A stretch of 64,000 bases of DNA from Streptacidiphilus fuscans (GCF_015690355.1 NZ_JADPRT010000006.1:366003-430002), one strand, 5' to 3'. Shown: positions 9,135 to 18,639, counted from the first letter of the stretch. Translations and numbers: made by a program. Notes: generated by a model from the letters alone, not told the origin.

Positions 9135-9683
9135 TCAGTTCCTTTCCAGCGCGGTCACCTGGACCGTGTACGGCATGTGTGCGGGGCGAGCGGCGGAGAC
9201 CAGGGCCTCCAGCCGGTGCTCGTCGAGTGGGGTGGGGCTGGGCAGCGCCAGGGTGACGTGCAGCCGGGGATGTCGCTCGCCGGGGACGGGGCCGAGCGGG
9301 CGGGCGCTCCACTCCGCTCCGCCGCTCTCGGTGATCACCGGCTCCACGCCGAACGCGAGCCGCACCGCCTCGGCCAGGCCACGGCGGGTGCCGCGGATGC
9401 GGTGCAGGCGCGCGGCGGCAGCGACGGCGGCGCGCAGCAGCGCCTCCTCCTCGGTGCCGTCGACCTCGGCGCCGACCCACTCGGCCAGCCAGCGGACGAA
9501 GTCCTCCGGGGCCAACGCGGGGCTGAAGTAGGCGTCCAGGCAGTCCAGGACGTTGTGCAGCGGGGCCAGCACGTCGTCGAGCCCCGCGACGAAGCGCTGT
9601 GCCAGGTCGTCCTCGGCGAAGACGGAGGGCAGCATCGCGCCGAGCGGCGCGGAGGAGCCGAGCCCGTCGACGGAACCTCTCAC
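9135..9683 (-). CDS. CIS baseplate protein, phage tail protein I (P2 gpI) family
   Basis: A 182-residue baseplate wedge component. The GTG start at 9683 overlaps the preceding baseplate J stop (GTGA); upstream in-frame sequence belongs to that gene's other frame. Features seen are the LDAYFSPALAPEDFVRWLAEWVG core, a helical RGTRRGLAEAVRLAFG segment and a C-terminal beta half ending in VQVTALERN, all typical of P2 tail protein I homologues found in eCIS loci. It works with the J-like protein to build the baseplate periphery. Confidence 0.8.
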   Translation of the reverse strand: MRGSVDGLGSSAPLGAMLPSVFAEDDLAQRFVAGLDDVLAPLHNVLDCLDAYFSPALAPEDFVRWLAEWVGAEVDGTEEEALLRAAVAAAARLHRIRGTRRGLAEAVRLAFGVEPVITESGGAEWSARPLGPVPGERHPRLHVTLALPSPTPLDEHRLEALVSAARPAHMPYTVQVTALERN

Positions 9684-11656
9684 GACTGCTCCCCCGAACC
9701 GCCGTTGCCGCCGATGACCCTGACCCGGTGGTCGAAGGAGAAGACCAGGGACGGCGCCTCCAGATCGATCCGGTCGGTGGCGTCCCCGCGCTTTCCGGTC
9801 AGCGGGTCGGCCGGGTAGAGCAGCACCTGGTCGACGAGTTCCACGCCGGGCACGCGCTGGAGCACCGCGAAGATCTCGCCGGACTGCACCGGACGCCCGA
9901 ACGGCCAACCGTGACCCATCGCACCGCCGACCAGCGGGTCGAGGTGCCGGTAGAGCGCGTCGTGGACCTGCCGCCGGACCCGGTCGGTGTCCGCGCCGCG
10001 GAAGGCGTGCAACGTGGCGACGACGGTGACGCCCTGGTAGTAGGGCGGGCCGACCGCCAGCCGGGTGCCGATCAGCCGCCGCTCGTCCAGGTAGTGCGTG
10101 ATCCGCTCCAACAGCACGTCCGCCGGGACGAGTTGCTCGAAGCGCAGTCGGCCGCCGGCGTCAGGCACCGCCTGCGGGACGACCAGGACCCGGACCGCGT
10201 GGGCGCCGTGCTGGTCGGGCTCGCCCTCCAGGCAGGTGATCCGGGCGGTCTCCGGCGCGGCGCGGCGGGCCAGCTCCTCGTAGTCGCGCAGGGTCACCGC
10301 GCGGTCCTGGGCGCGCAGGGTGATGGGGGCGCGGCTCTTGGCCTCCTCGACCGTCTCGCCGTCGACGCCGCCGGTGGCGGCCTCGCGGTTGACCACCTCG
10401 GAGACGTACGGCACCGAGCTGCGCAGCACCTGGATGGCGCCGCGCGCGACGTTGCCCGACCGCCCGCCGCCGGTGCGGTACTGCCGGGCGCGGATGGCCG
10501 CGCCCTTGGGCGGCACCGCGCCGTACTGGCGCAGGCTGCCGTCGCTCTCGCGGACGGCGGTGCCGAAGGCGATCTCGCCGGTGGCGGCGTCCAGGGTGAA
10601 GTGCCGGTCGTCGGGACCGGAGGCCGCGAAGTGGGCGACGACCTCCCAGTCGGTCCAGCCGTCGCCGTCGCCGATCTGCATGTGCAGCGGCGGAACGTCG
10701 CCGACGACGGGCGCGTGGCCGAGCCGCAGCCGCTGGCCGGGCAGGCCGGTGGACTCGCCCAGCAGCTCGTCGCGGACGGTCTCGGCGTGCACGGCGCCGG
10801 TGGTGCCGCCGATGGTGAAGGCCTCGGCCCGGCGCACGGTCGGCGAGGTCGTGTAGAAGGGCTGGCTGGGCTGGGGCTCGGTCACCCGGCAGCGGATCCA
10901 GCCCGCCTCCTGACGACCGGTGCGGGACTTCACATGGCCGCCGGGGATGTGCAGCACGACCTCGCCGGGGCGGTTGAGACCGCCGGTGCCGTCGCGGTCG
11001 ACCTCGCACTCGGTCCAGCCGTCCTCCGTCCAGGCCTCCCAGACCAGCGGGGGCTGCCGGGGGTCGACGCCGACACCGTCGACGCGACTGTCCAGCGTCA
11101 CCGCCACCGCGCAGTGCGGGACGGCGTTGCTGAGGCCGATCATCATGCTGTCACCGGGCCGGGGCGACTCGGTGAAGCACATCAGGTCCTTGTGCTCGGC
11201 CAGGTCCGAGGTGCGGTCGACCGTCGGCTCGCCCTGCTGCTGCACCACCAGGTACGACAACGCGCTGGGGACGACGGTGAGTTCGCGCTCGGTGGCGAAG
11301 ACCACCGCCTCCTCGCTCTCGGTGCGCGCGGTCGCGGTCTCGGTGCCGACCGGCAGCCGCACCGGCTCGTCCAGCGGCGCGGAGAGCCAGAAGGTCACCT
11401 GGGCGCGCGCCGCCGACGGCGGGAACAGCGTGATGCCGATCAGGTCGAGGAAGGCCAGATGGTTCTTCTCCGGCACGCGGTTGAGCCGGTAGACGATCTG
11501 GTCGGCCATGTGGGCGACCGTCTCGACGAGCGTGACGCCTGGGTCGGACACGTTGTGGTCGGTCCACTCCGGGGCGCGCTGCTGGATGTAGCGCTTGGCG
11601 TCGTCGACGAACTGCTGGAAGCGGCGGTCGTCGAGGTTGGGAGAGGGCAGGGCCAT
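9680..11656 (-). CDS. CIS baseplate assembly protein J-like (Afp11/12-type)
   Basis: A 658-residue baseplate wedge protein. The segment NVSDPGVTLVETVAHMADQ near residue 35 and RVPEKNHLAFLDLIG after it are the standard opening of putative baseplate assembly proteins in eCIS and phage-like systems. The C-terminal third contains the gpJ-like region with a DRAVTLRDYEELARRAAPE motif. The ATG at 11656 overlaps the gp25 stop by one base (TGATG), so the two are translationally coupled. Only one J-like gene is seen; full-length eCIS such as Afp have two (Afp11 and Afp12). Confidence 0.85.
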   Translation of the reverse strand: MALPSPNLDDRRFQQFVDDAKRYIQQRAPEWTDHNVSDPGVTLVETVAHMADQIVYRLNRVPEKNHLAFLDLIGITLFPPSAARAQVTFWLSAPLDEPVRLPVGTETATARTESEEAVVFATERELTVVPSALSYLVVQQQGEPTVDRTSDLAEHKDLMCFTESPRPGDSMMIGLSNAVPHCAVAVTLDSRVDGVGVDPRQPPLVWEAWTEDGWTECEVDRDGTGGLNRPGEVVLHIPGGHVKSRTGRQEAGWIRCRVTEPQPSQPFYTTSPTVRRAEAFTIGGTTGAVHAETVRDELLGESTGLPGQRLRLGHAPVVGDVPPLHMQIGDGDGWTDWEVVAHFAASGPDDRHFTLDAATGEIAFGTAVRESDGSLRQYGAVPPKGAAIRARQYRTGGGRSGNVARGAIQVLRSSVPYVSEVVNREAATGGVDGETVEEAKSRAPITLRAQDRAVTLRDYEELARRAAPETARITCLEGEPDQHGAHAVRVLVVPQAVPDAGGRLRFEQLVPADVLLERITHYLDERRLIGTRLAVGPPYYQGVTVVATLHAFRGADTDRVRRQVHDALYRHLDPLVGGAMGHGWPFGRPVQSGEIFAVLQRVPGVELVDQVLLYPADPLTGKRGDATDRIDLEAPSLVFSFDHRVRVIGGNGGSGEQS

Positions 11657-12075
11657 CAGCGGTCGCTTTCGGTGTCCGGTTCGTCGTGCTCGGGGATGAC
11701 GTAGAAGGGGAAGACCAGGCTGCGCGGGTTGTTGGTGCCGCGGATCGAGTAGCGGACGTCGATGTAGAGCACCGCCTGGTCGTCCCCGGCGGTCACCTCG
11801 ACGTCCTCGACCTCGATGCGCGGCTCCCAGCGGTCCAAAGTGACGAAGACCTCGTGCTGGATCCGGCCCGCGGTGGCCTCGTTGACGGGGGCGAAGACCA
11901 TGTCGTGGATGGCGCAGCCGAATTCGGGCCGCATCGGCCGCTCGCCCGGCGCGGTGGCCAGGACCAGCCGCATCGCCTCCTCGATCTCCCGCTCCCCGCT
12001 GACCAGCGCGATGCCTCCGGTGGGGCTGATCCGCATCGGGAACGCCCAGCCGCTGCCGACGAACTGTTCTGCCAT
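11656..12075 (-). CDS. CIS baseplate protein, GPW/gp25 family (Afp9-like)
   Basis: A 139-residue gp25-like protein, which starts sheath assembly on the baseplate in contractile systems. Seen are the N-terminal GWAFPMRISPTGGIALVSG, the conserved PGERPMRPEFGCAIHDMVFA and the RWEPRIEVEDVEV strand, all diagnostic of this family. The ATG at 12075 overlaps the stop of a 10-codon reading frame (TGATG). A start 29 codons upstream is possible but would run through the spike gene's end and lacks a ribosome site. Confidence 0.9.
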   Translation of the reverse strand: MAEQFVGSGWAFPMRISPTGGIALVSGEREIEEAMRLVLATAPGERPMRPEFGCAIHDMVFAPVNEATAGRIQHEVFVTLDRWEPRIEVEDVEVTAGDDQAVLYIDVRYSIRGTNNPRSLVFPFYVIPEHDEPDTESDR

Positions 12076-12107
12076 CAGAGCACCTGCTCCCGGGTTCTGT
12101 TCGCCAT
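12075..12107 (-). CDS. Ten-codon mini-ORF coupling spike and gp25 genes
   Basis: ATG at 12107 overlaps the spike stop (TGATG) and the TGA at 12077-12075 overlaps the gp25 start (TGATG). It encodes MANRTREQVL. It might serve only to pass ribosomes along the operon, or be the residue of a lost gene; in Afp-type loci a PAAR tip gene belongs in this neighbourhood. Expression as a peptide is doubtful. Confidence 0.35.
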   Translation of the reverse strand: MANRTREQVL

Positions 12108-13984
12108 CAGACCACCGGCAATCCGTTGGCGGTGACCACGCCGACCATGGCGACGTTGACACCGGCGATGTCGACGTTCAGCGGCGAGGTCAGCGCGAGC
12201 GAGCCCTCTCCGGCGAGCACGGCCGCGCCGATCGCGTTCAGCTCCAGCGCGCCGAGCGCGTTGACCGCGACCGCCGTGCCGCGGACGCTGACCGCGCCCA
12301 TCGACTCGATGCTGACGACGCCACCGGCCTTGACCGTCAGGTCCGCGCCGGCCTCCAGCGACAGGCTCGCGCCCGCCTTCACGGAGACGGAGGTGCCGCC
12401 CTTGATGCTGACGCTGCCCGTGCTGTCCACCGTGATCTCGGTCTGGGTGCGGTCCAGATTGATCGTCAGCTGGTCGTCGCCGGTCTTCAGCCGCACGCCG
12501 CGCTTGGTACCGAGGCGCTGGTCGAGCAGGTCCAGGCGGTTGCCGCTGCGGTCGGCCAGCGTGCGCCGGACGGTCTTGCCGCTGGTGCCGTCGACGGGTT
12601 GGACGTCGTTGCGGCCGGGCTGGTCCTTGCCGTTGTAGAGGCCGCCGATGACGTAGGGGTGGTCCAGCGCGCCGCGGTCGAAGGCGACCAGCACCTCGTC
12701 CTCGACGTCGAAGCCGATCAGCCCGCCGCCGCCGACGCCGCCGAACTGCATGCTGCGGGTCCAGTCGCTGACGTAGGTGTCGTCCAGCCAGGGGAAGCGC
12801 AGCTTGACCCGGCCCTGCCTGAGCGGGTCCTTGATGTCGGTCACCACGGCGTTCGCCACGCCGGGCAGTCGCGGCGCACCGCCGCTGCCGCCGGAGGCGA
12901 GGCCGTAGAGGGAGCGCCACTGACGTCCGCTGACGGTCAGTTGGACCTCGTAGTGGCGACTGTCGCCGAAGCTGTGCCGGGCGCCGGTCACCGTGTACTT
13001 GCCCTCGAACGGCTCCCCCACCGCGCCGAGCGCGATCGGGACGCCCGGCCGCAGCTTGGGGTTGCCGCGGACGGTGACCTCGAGCTCGGCGAACGAGGCG
13101 GTGATGTCGTCGGCCAGCGAGCTGGCGGCGTTCTTCACCTCGCTCTGCGTGTCGAAGGGGATGTCGGTCTCGACGCGGGTGGCCTCGCCGAAGGCGGCGA
13201 CGGCGGCGGCCGGGGTGGTGCCGATGACGATGGCCGGGTTGTCGACCGCGGGCTCCTGGCTGACCAGGTCCTTCTTCGCCGTCACGTCCCAGCCGCGGGC
13301 CACCGCCTCGGAGACCTGGTCGGCGGAGGTGACCGCGACGCGGCAGCGCAGGATGTCCTTGAACGCCTTGAGCGTCAGCGGGGCGGTGTCGCTGTTCGGC
13401 GAGGGCGCGCCCGCGGCTGACTCCCGCTTGACGAACTGGAAGGTGCCGCGCGCGCTGAGCGACATCACCATGTCGTTCTCGTCCGCCAGGCGGCTGAGGA
13501 AGTCCCAGTCGGTGACGTTGGCCTGGGTGATGAAGTCGTAGACGGTGGTGGTGGCGTGGATGCTGCCGACCGGCACGCTGTCCTTGGCGCAGAGCCGCCG
13601 CGCGATGTCCGAGGCGGTCATGTTCCGGTACGCCTGCACCCGGCGCTGACGCAGCATCCGGTGACCGAGGTCGTAGCCGCGGATCACGGTGAAGCTGCCG
13701 GTGTTGTCGTAGTCGCTCTCCATGGCGGTGATCTCACCGGTGAGCAGCGGCGACGCGGCGCCCTGGCCGTCCGAGACCGGGGCCAGCACCACCTTGGCGC
13801 CCAGCTTGGCGCCGGTCTGGCCCAGCACCAGCCGCTCGTGGTCGCGGAAGGTCAGCTCGAACGCGCCGGGCACTCCGGCGGCGAAGTCGATCCAGCCCGC
13901 GACCAGGTGGCGGGCGACCGCGTCGGTCAGCTTGGTGCCGCCGATCTCGACGTGGAGGACGTTGGAGTAACTGAACTCGGGCAT
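12107..13984 (-). CDS. CIS spike, VgrG-like (Afp8/gp5-gp27-type)
   Basis: A 625-residue trimeric spike hub. The first about 370 residues have the gp27/gpD-like hub, with TDWDFLSRLADENDMVMSL typical of late-control/VgrG domains. Next comes a gp5-like OB fold (VVTDIKDPLRQGRVKLRFPW), then a C-terminal beta-helix of short Val/Ala/Gly repeats from about residue 500. The ATG at 13984 overlaps the LysM gene's stop. No toxin extension is fused: the protein ends right after the beta-helix. No PAAR gene was found nearby, so the tip is unassigned. Confidence 0.9.
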   Translation of the reverse strand: MPEFSYSNVLHVEIGGTKLTDAVARHLVAGWIDFAAGVPGAFELTFRDHERLVLGQTGAKLGAKVVLAPVSDGQGAASPLLTGEITAMESDYDNTGSFTVIRGYDLGHRMLRQRRVQAYRNMTASDIARRLCAKDSVPVGSIHATTTVYDFITQANVTDWDFLSRLADENDMVMSLSARGTFQFVKRESAAGAPSPNSDTAPLTLKAFKDILRCRVAVTSADQVSEAVARGWDVTAKKDLVSQEPAVDNPAIVIGTTPAAAVAAFGEATRVETDIPFDTQSEVKNAASSLADDITASFAELEVTVRGNPKLRPGVPIALGAVGEPFEGKYTVTGARHSFGDSRHYEVQLTVSGRQWRSLYGLASGGSGGAPRLPGVANAVVTDIKDPLRQGRVKLRFPWLDDTYVSDWTRSMQFGGVGGGGLIGFDVEDEVLVAFDRGALDHPYVIGGLYNGKDQPGRNDVQPVDGTSGKTVRRTLADRSGNRLDLLDQRLGTKRGVRLKTGDDQLTINLDRTQTEITVDSTGSVSIKGGTSVSVKAGASLSLEAGADLTVKAGGVVSIESMGAVSVRGTAVAVNALGALELNAIGAAVLAGEGSLALTSPLNVDIAGVNVAMVGVVTANGLPVV

Positions 13985-14703
13985 CAGCGACCCACCTCTT
14001 CGGCGGCGGGCAGCATCAGCGCGGTGCCGGGCGTCAGCTGGGCGGGGTCGTCGATGCCGTTGGCCTCGGCGATGGCCCGCCACGCGGTGGCGTCCCCGTA
14101 CTCGCGCCAGGCCAGCGACTGGAGCGAGTCACCCGAGACCACCCGGTGCACGCGGCGCGCGGTGAGCGCGCCGGAGGTCGGGTTCTGACCCGCCGTCTGC
14201 CCCGGCACCTCGCGCAGCGACACCCGGCAGGTGGCGCGGATCGGCACGCCGGTGGTGCTGAAGAGGGTGTAGGTGGCGTCCACCGAGGTGACGTAGGCGT
14301 TGAAGCGGGCGGTCGAGAAGGCCCCCCACTGGAAGATCACCCACGGCGTCGACGGCTTGTTGGCCGCGATGCTCGACGCCGTCGTCTCGCAGCAGGAGAA
14401 GAGCGACTCGACGTTCTTGCGCACATCGTTGCTGTCCGGAGTCTGCGAGCGGTCCAGGAAGATCTCGACCGACAGCTCACGCGGGTCCGGCCCCATGTAC
14501 TCGGGGACGGGCCCGTCGTGGTGGCCGGGCGTGGTGGTGGCCTTCCACGTGGCCCGGCGGCTGATCTGCAGCTGCGAGGGGTTGAAGTCGAAGCTGAAGT
14601 TGCTGATCAGCCCACCGGGCGAGGTGCCGCCGCCGAGGGGCGGCTCGTGTATCGCGATCGTCGCCCGGACCAGGCTCTTGCCTGCTCCTCCACCGCCTGC
14701 CAT
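13984..14703 (-). CDS. CIS LysM-domain adaptor (Afp7-like)
   Basis: A 239-residue protein linking tube and spike in eCIS. The N-terminal about 180 residues carry FDFNPSQLQISRRATWK and DPRELSVEIFLDRSQTP, characteristic of the Afp7/Pvc7 tube-initiator family. A LysM motif occupies about 184-233 (HRVVSGDSLQSLAWREYG to LTPGTALMLP). In this setting LysM is thought to be structural and not a secreted peptidoglycan binder. The start at 14703 directly abuts the tube gene's TAG. Confidence 0.9.
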   Translation of the reverse strand: MAGGGGAGKSLVRATIAIHEPPLGGGTSPGGLISNFSFDFNPSQLQISRRATWKATTTPGHHDGPVPEYMGPDPRELSVEIFLDRSQTPDSNDVRKNVESLFSCCETTASSIAANKPSTPWVIFQWGAFSTARFNAYVTSVDATYTLFSTTGVPIRATCRVSLREVPGQTAGQNPTSGALTARRVHRVVSGDSLQSLAWREYGDATAWRAIAEANGIDDPAQLTPGTALMLPAAEEVGR

Positions 14704-15141
14704 CTACGCCGCCCCCGCATCCGTGAAGCCGTGGTGGGTGATCTCCAGCGTCTCGGTGGCCACCGCCGGGTTCTCCGGGTTCAGCGACGGGCCACGCCAG
14801 CTGACCGGCAGCACGTCGATCAGCCCCCACCGGGCGACCAGGGATCCGTCCGCGCGAAGGGCCGCGATCTGCGCCGTCGGCCGCTGGATGCCGGTGGTGA
14901 TCGAGCTGATCCAGGTCGCGACCTTGGAGGTGTCGGGCGTCAGCGGACGGGTCAGCGTGATGTTGGAGAACGTCACCCGCGACGGCAGCTGCCAGACGAA
15001 GCCGTTGTTGCCGCCTTCCTGGTGCTGGTGGATCTCCACCGAGGAGGCCAGGCCCTCACAGGTGTTGAAGGTGCCCAGGCTCTCACCGTCGATGGTGAGG
15101 TGGAAGAAGATGGTTGAGCCTGGGTCTTGTTCCTGGGGCAT
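14704..15141 (-). CDS. CIS tube protein 2 (T4 gp19-like, Afp5-type)
   Basis: A 145-residue gp19-family tube protein. FFHLTIDGESLGTFNTCEGL at the start and TFSNITLTRPLTPDTSKVATW in the middle are typical, as is the C-terminal TETLEITHHGF strand. Since it adjoins the LysM and spike genes it probably forms the first tube ring next to the spike, like Afp5; the main tube is more likely the product at 19292-19735. Confidence 0.85.
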   Translation of the reverse strand: MPQEQDPGSTIFFHLTIDGESLGTFNTCEGLASSVEIHQHQEGGNNGFVWQLPSRVTFSNITLTRPLTPDTSKVATWISSITTGIQRPTAQIAALRADGSLVARWGLIDVLPVSWRGPSLNPENPAVATETLEITHHGFTDAGAA

Positions 15142-15218
15142 CGGATGCTGCCTTCCTGCGGGCGGATCGGGTGGTGCGGTCAGCGGCTCTGCTTGTTTGT
15201 GTCGCGGTGGCTCTGCGG

Positions 15219-18200
15219 CTAGCGGCGGTTGTCGCGGAGTCGGCCGACGCGCTCGCGGTCGAACCGCAGCTCCATGCGCAACAACCGTGTCAGCGGGCCG
15301 ATCAGACGCTGAGTCAGCTCGTCCACCTGGCTCTCCTTGAGCATACGGGGGTCGAACGCCTCGGTGATCTGCTGGGGATCGTTCGAGGTGTACGGGGGCG
15401 GCGGGCCGAGAAGGGTGGGCGGCGCGGTGTACGACTCCTGCGCGGTCGGTTCGCGGTCGGTGCGGGAGCCGGACGGCGTGTTGGCCTTCGCCGTGACGGG
15501 AGAGACCCGCGGCTCGGCGGTCCGGGGCGGGGAGATCAGCGAGAGCAGCGGGTTGGGCGTGGACCGGGTCGGCGGCGTCTGCGGTGCCCGCTGCACCGGC
15601 AGCGGCGCGAACTGCGCCGACGTCGCGGGCGAGGCAGGCGAGGCGGTCGGCATTGCCTGCCTGGCCTGCGTGGGCTGCACGGCCCGCTGCACCGGCGGAG
15701 CGGCGACGGGCGACGCGAGTGGCACCGGCCGGACCGGCGCGGGCCTGGACAGCGTCGGCAAGACAGGCGAGGCAGGCGACGCCACATGGGTCGTTGGGGT
15801 GTGGACCGTGGGGGTGTGGTGGACCGTAGGTGCGGCTGCTGCGGCGGCACGCTGAACCACGTTCGGCGCAGGGGCTGCTGCCGCACTGTGCAGTCGCTGC
15901 GGAGCGGTGGGGCGGGCAGCGGTAGGCATGGCGGGGGCGGCTTCGGTACTCCGCGCTGCCGTCACCGGCTCCTGCCTCGACGTCGCCGCGGGCTCCACGC
16001 GCAGCGGCACCGCCTTCGACGCGCTCAACCGCTGCACGGCGACGGATGCGGGCGCGTCCACCCTCCGCGCGACGGCACGGGCGGGTGCCAACGGCCGTAC
16101 GGCGGTCGGCCTGGAGGCCGAGCCAGCAGTCGGTTTGGCGGCAGTCGGCGCGACCGCCTCTGCCGCCGACTCAGCGGTGGGCATCGGCAGTTGAGCGGCC
16201 GGGCCTGCTCCGCTGCCCATCGCCAGCCGCTGCACCGGCGGCGCTCCGCCGTCCGAGGTCCCCGCCGACGCCTGCGCCAACCGCTGGATCGGCGCCACAC
16301 GCGGGACGTCGGGAGTCGACGCAGGCGATGCAGCGGCCGTGGCAACCCCGGAAGGAGTCGCCAACGGGGCGGTGGGCGCAGCGGCAGGGCCGCCCACGGC
16401 ACTGCTCTCGGTCAACCGCTGCGCGACCACTGCCTGCGAGGCAGCGTCCGCCGACGGCACGATCGGCGACGGGTTCGCGGTCGCGGTGGTGATCGGAGTT
16501 GTCAGGGTTGATGGAGCGTCAGCTATGGACCGCTGCACCGGAGAAGCCTGCGATGCCGTGCGCCCGGCTGCCGCCACCGGGGACGACGCCGGGACAACAG
16601 GGCTGGCGCTGCTCGGAGTAGCCGGACCCGGGGCTCCCGCCGCGCTGGTCGGCCGCACTGCCGTCGACCGCTGCACCGACCCGCCCGTGAGCGGTGTCGT
16701 ACGCGCGGGCGGCGCGGTCATGGGCGCGCCGAGCAGGGAGCGCCGCCGCTGCACGGGTGCTGCGGTGGCGTCAGACGTCGGCGTGGCACGGCGGCTGGGC
16801 TCCCCCAGCCCGACTTCCCGGCGCTGCACAGCGGCCGGGCCAGGCGTGGCAGCCGGAGCGGGAGTCGGCGTCGGCGTCGGCGCAGCCGGGACGACAGCGG
16901 CGGGGGCCGAGGAGGAGGGCACCTCCGCAGGACCGCTGACCCGCCGCTGGACCGGCAGATCCTGCGCAGGAGCGGGCGTGGCACCAACCGGCCGTGCGGG
17001 TGCGGCTGTTGAGCGCTGAACGGTTGCGGGAAGAGGCGCCGACTCGGGCGCAGACGTCCCCGCCGCTTGCTTCGGTTCGGGACGTGACGGCTCGCCGCCG
17101 CTCCGCTGCACCGGTGCGGCTGAAGCGGCAGGCGCGGCAGGCGCGGCGGCAGACCCAGACGGCGCAGCCGAGGACACCGAGGGCTCCACGGCCCGCCGAA
17201 CCGGGGTCGGAACGGGCTGCTGCGTCGAGGCCTGCTCCTTCGACGCCCTTGGTGCGACAGGAGGCACAGCATCGGGGATCGACGCCGGAGCAGTCGCGCG
17301 CTGGATCGGGGCGGCAGGCGGCGCCGATGTCGTCGCATCGGTCCCGCCGGACCGCAGCGGCACGCCCGGCGACGCGGGACGCGGCGAGGACGACGCAGCG
17401 GCCGACCGCTGGACCGGCGCGACAGGCGTAGCAGCCGCAGCCGAAGGGGATGCCGTCGTGGGACGGTCCGTTCGCGGAGGGGTCGCGCGCTGGATCGGAG
17501 CGGCAGACGGGGTCGGCGTCGCTGAGCGCACCGGCCCATCGGTCGACGCAGCAGGCGGAGTTGATCCCGGAGCGCCGCCGGACTCCTGGCTCGTGGTCCT
17601 TCCCGTCGAACGCTGGACGGGCGCGGCAACGGGAGCCGTACCGGCAGCGGTCGGCGGAGACGTCTGCGCAGGGGACGGCGAAGAGGACGGCGCAGACGCT
17701 GCCCTCGCGTCGGTCGCCGGGCGCGCGACCCGCTGGATCGGAGCAGCCGTCGCCTTGGACACCTGCGCGGCCTCGGGCCGAACCGGCAACGGCCGCTCCG
17801 ACACCGGCTGCGACGGGGCTGTCGACTGCGTCGGCTGCGACGGGGACGTCGACCGCGGCGGCGTGACCGAAGGCGTCACCGGTGCCGGTACTGGCGCTGG
17901 TACCGGGTCGGAGTCGGCGGCAGCGGGCTCCGAGGCCGCGACGGAGGCAGCGGCTCGGGCCGGTGCAGCGGAGGCAGCGGGAGTCACACCCGCGACCGGC
18001 CTCGGCGCCGGAGCCGCCGCCGGAAGCACCCGCCGCTGAACGGGCGGGGTGGTGGCGCGCGTCAGCGGAACCGAGCGGGTGGCGGACGCCGGACTCGGGC
18101 GTGCGGGGGCGACGCGCGGGCCGGTCGGGCGGGTGGCAGAGACGACGCGCTGGACGGTGAGACCCAACGCGGCGCCGACCCCTGCCTCACCCGCCGGCTC

Positions 18201-18620
18201 GTCGACCGGATCGGCCGACGCCACCGGCAGTTCGAGCGCGGGCGCGCCCAACGACTCGCGCCCACCCCCAGCGCCGCCTCCGACCGGTGTCAGCGCGTCG
18301 CGGATCACGCCGGTGGGCGCACCGTCGAGGACGGCGTGCGAGAGGGTCCCCATGAAGCTGGGGTTCTGCCAGGTGGCCAGCGACCGCGAGAAGTCGGACG
18401 CGGCCACGGCCGGCCGCGACGGACCGGCGCTGGCGCGCTGGATCGGCGGCAGCGCCGCCCACCCGCGCGACGCGGCGGCGCTCGGCGCGGCAGCCTCCTC
18501 CCGCCCGGACACAGGCCCGGACGCGGGCGCAGACGCAGGCGCGGGCGCCGAAGCAGGCGCCGAACCAGCACTCGGCGCCGCGGCAGCCGCGGCGCCCCGG
18601 AATCGGTCGAGGAATCCCAT
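15219..18620 (-). CDS. CIS-associated giant disordered protein with repeated VQR/IQR motifs
   Basis: A 1133-residue low-complexity protein made mostly of Ala, Pro, Ser, Thr and Val. The ATG at 18620 (MGFLDRFRG) follows GGGGCGGGGC; a longer frame upstream overlaps the next gene and is rejected. By eye about 21 [V/I]QR triplets, usually in APVQR or APIQR, are spread at roughly 25-60-residue spacing. The C-terminal about 55 residues are different: charged, probably helical (VDELTQRLIGPLTRLLRMEL), and look like a docking segment. Similar proteins in actinobacterial CIS loci are often labelled extensin-like. A scaffold, tape-measure substitute or cargo adaptor role is possible; nothing catalytic is visible. 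Confidence 0.75.
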   Translation of the reverse strand: MGFLDRFRGAAAAAAPSAGSAPASAPAPASAPASGPVSGREEAAAPSAAASRGWAALPPIQRASAGPSRPAVAASDFSRSLATWQNPSFMGTLSHAVLDGAPTGVIRDALTPVGGGAGGGRESLGAPALELPVASADPVDEPAGEAGVGAALGLTVQRVVSATRPTGPRVAPARPSPASATRSVPLTRATTPPVQRRVLPAAAPAPRPVAGVTPAASAAPARAAASVAASEPAAADSDPVPAPVPAPVTPSVTPPRSTSPSQPTQSTAPSQPVSERPLPVRPEAAQVSKATAAPIQRVARPATDARAASAPSSSPSPAQTSPPTAAGTAPVAAPVQRSTGRTTSQESGGAPGSTPPAASTDGPVRSATPTPSAAPIQRATPPRTDRPTTASPSAAAATPVAPVQRSAAASSSPRPASPGVPLRSGGTDATTSAPPAAPIQRATAPASIPDAVPPVAPRASKEQASTQQPVPTPVRRAVEPSVSSAAPSGSAAAPAAPAASAAPVQRSGGEPSRPEPKQAAGTSAPESAPLPATVQRSTAAPARPVGATPAPAQDLPVQRRVSGPAEVPSSSAPAAVVPAAPTPTPTPAPAATPGPAAVQRREVGLGEPSRRATPTSDATAAPVQRRRSLLGAPMTAPPARTTPLTGGSVQRSTAVRPTSAAGAPGPATPSSASPVVPASSPVAAAGRTASQASPVQRSIADAPSTLTTPITTATANPSPIVPSADAASQAVVAQRLTESSAVGGPAAAPTAPLATPSGVATAAASPASTPDVPRVAPIQRLAQASAGTSDGGAPPVQRLAMGSGAGPAAQLPMPTAESAAEAVAPTAAKPTAGSASRPTAVRPLAPARAVARRVDAPASVAVQRLSASKAVPLRVEPAATSRQEPVTAARSTEAAPAMPTAARPTAPQRLHSAAAAPAPNVVQRAAAAAAPTVHHTPTVHTPTTHVASPASPVLPTLSRPAPVRPVPLASPVAAPPVQRAVQPTQARQAMPTASPASPATSAQFAPLPVQRAPQTPPTRSTPNPLLSLISPPRTAEPRVSPVTAKANTPSGSRTDREPTAQESYTAPPTLLGPPPPYTSNDPQQITEAFDPRMLKESQVDELTQRLIGPLTRLLRMELRFDRERVGRLRDNRR

Positions 18621-18639
18621 GGCTGAGCCCCGCCCCCCG

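Noticed and set aside
9599..11704. Long plus-strand frame across baseplate genes
   Set aside because: No family-like sequence; the minus-strand frames carry clear CIS baseplate motifs and coupled starts.
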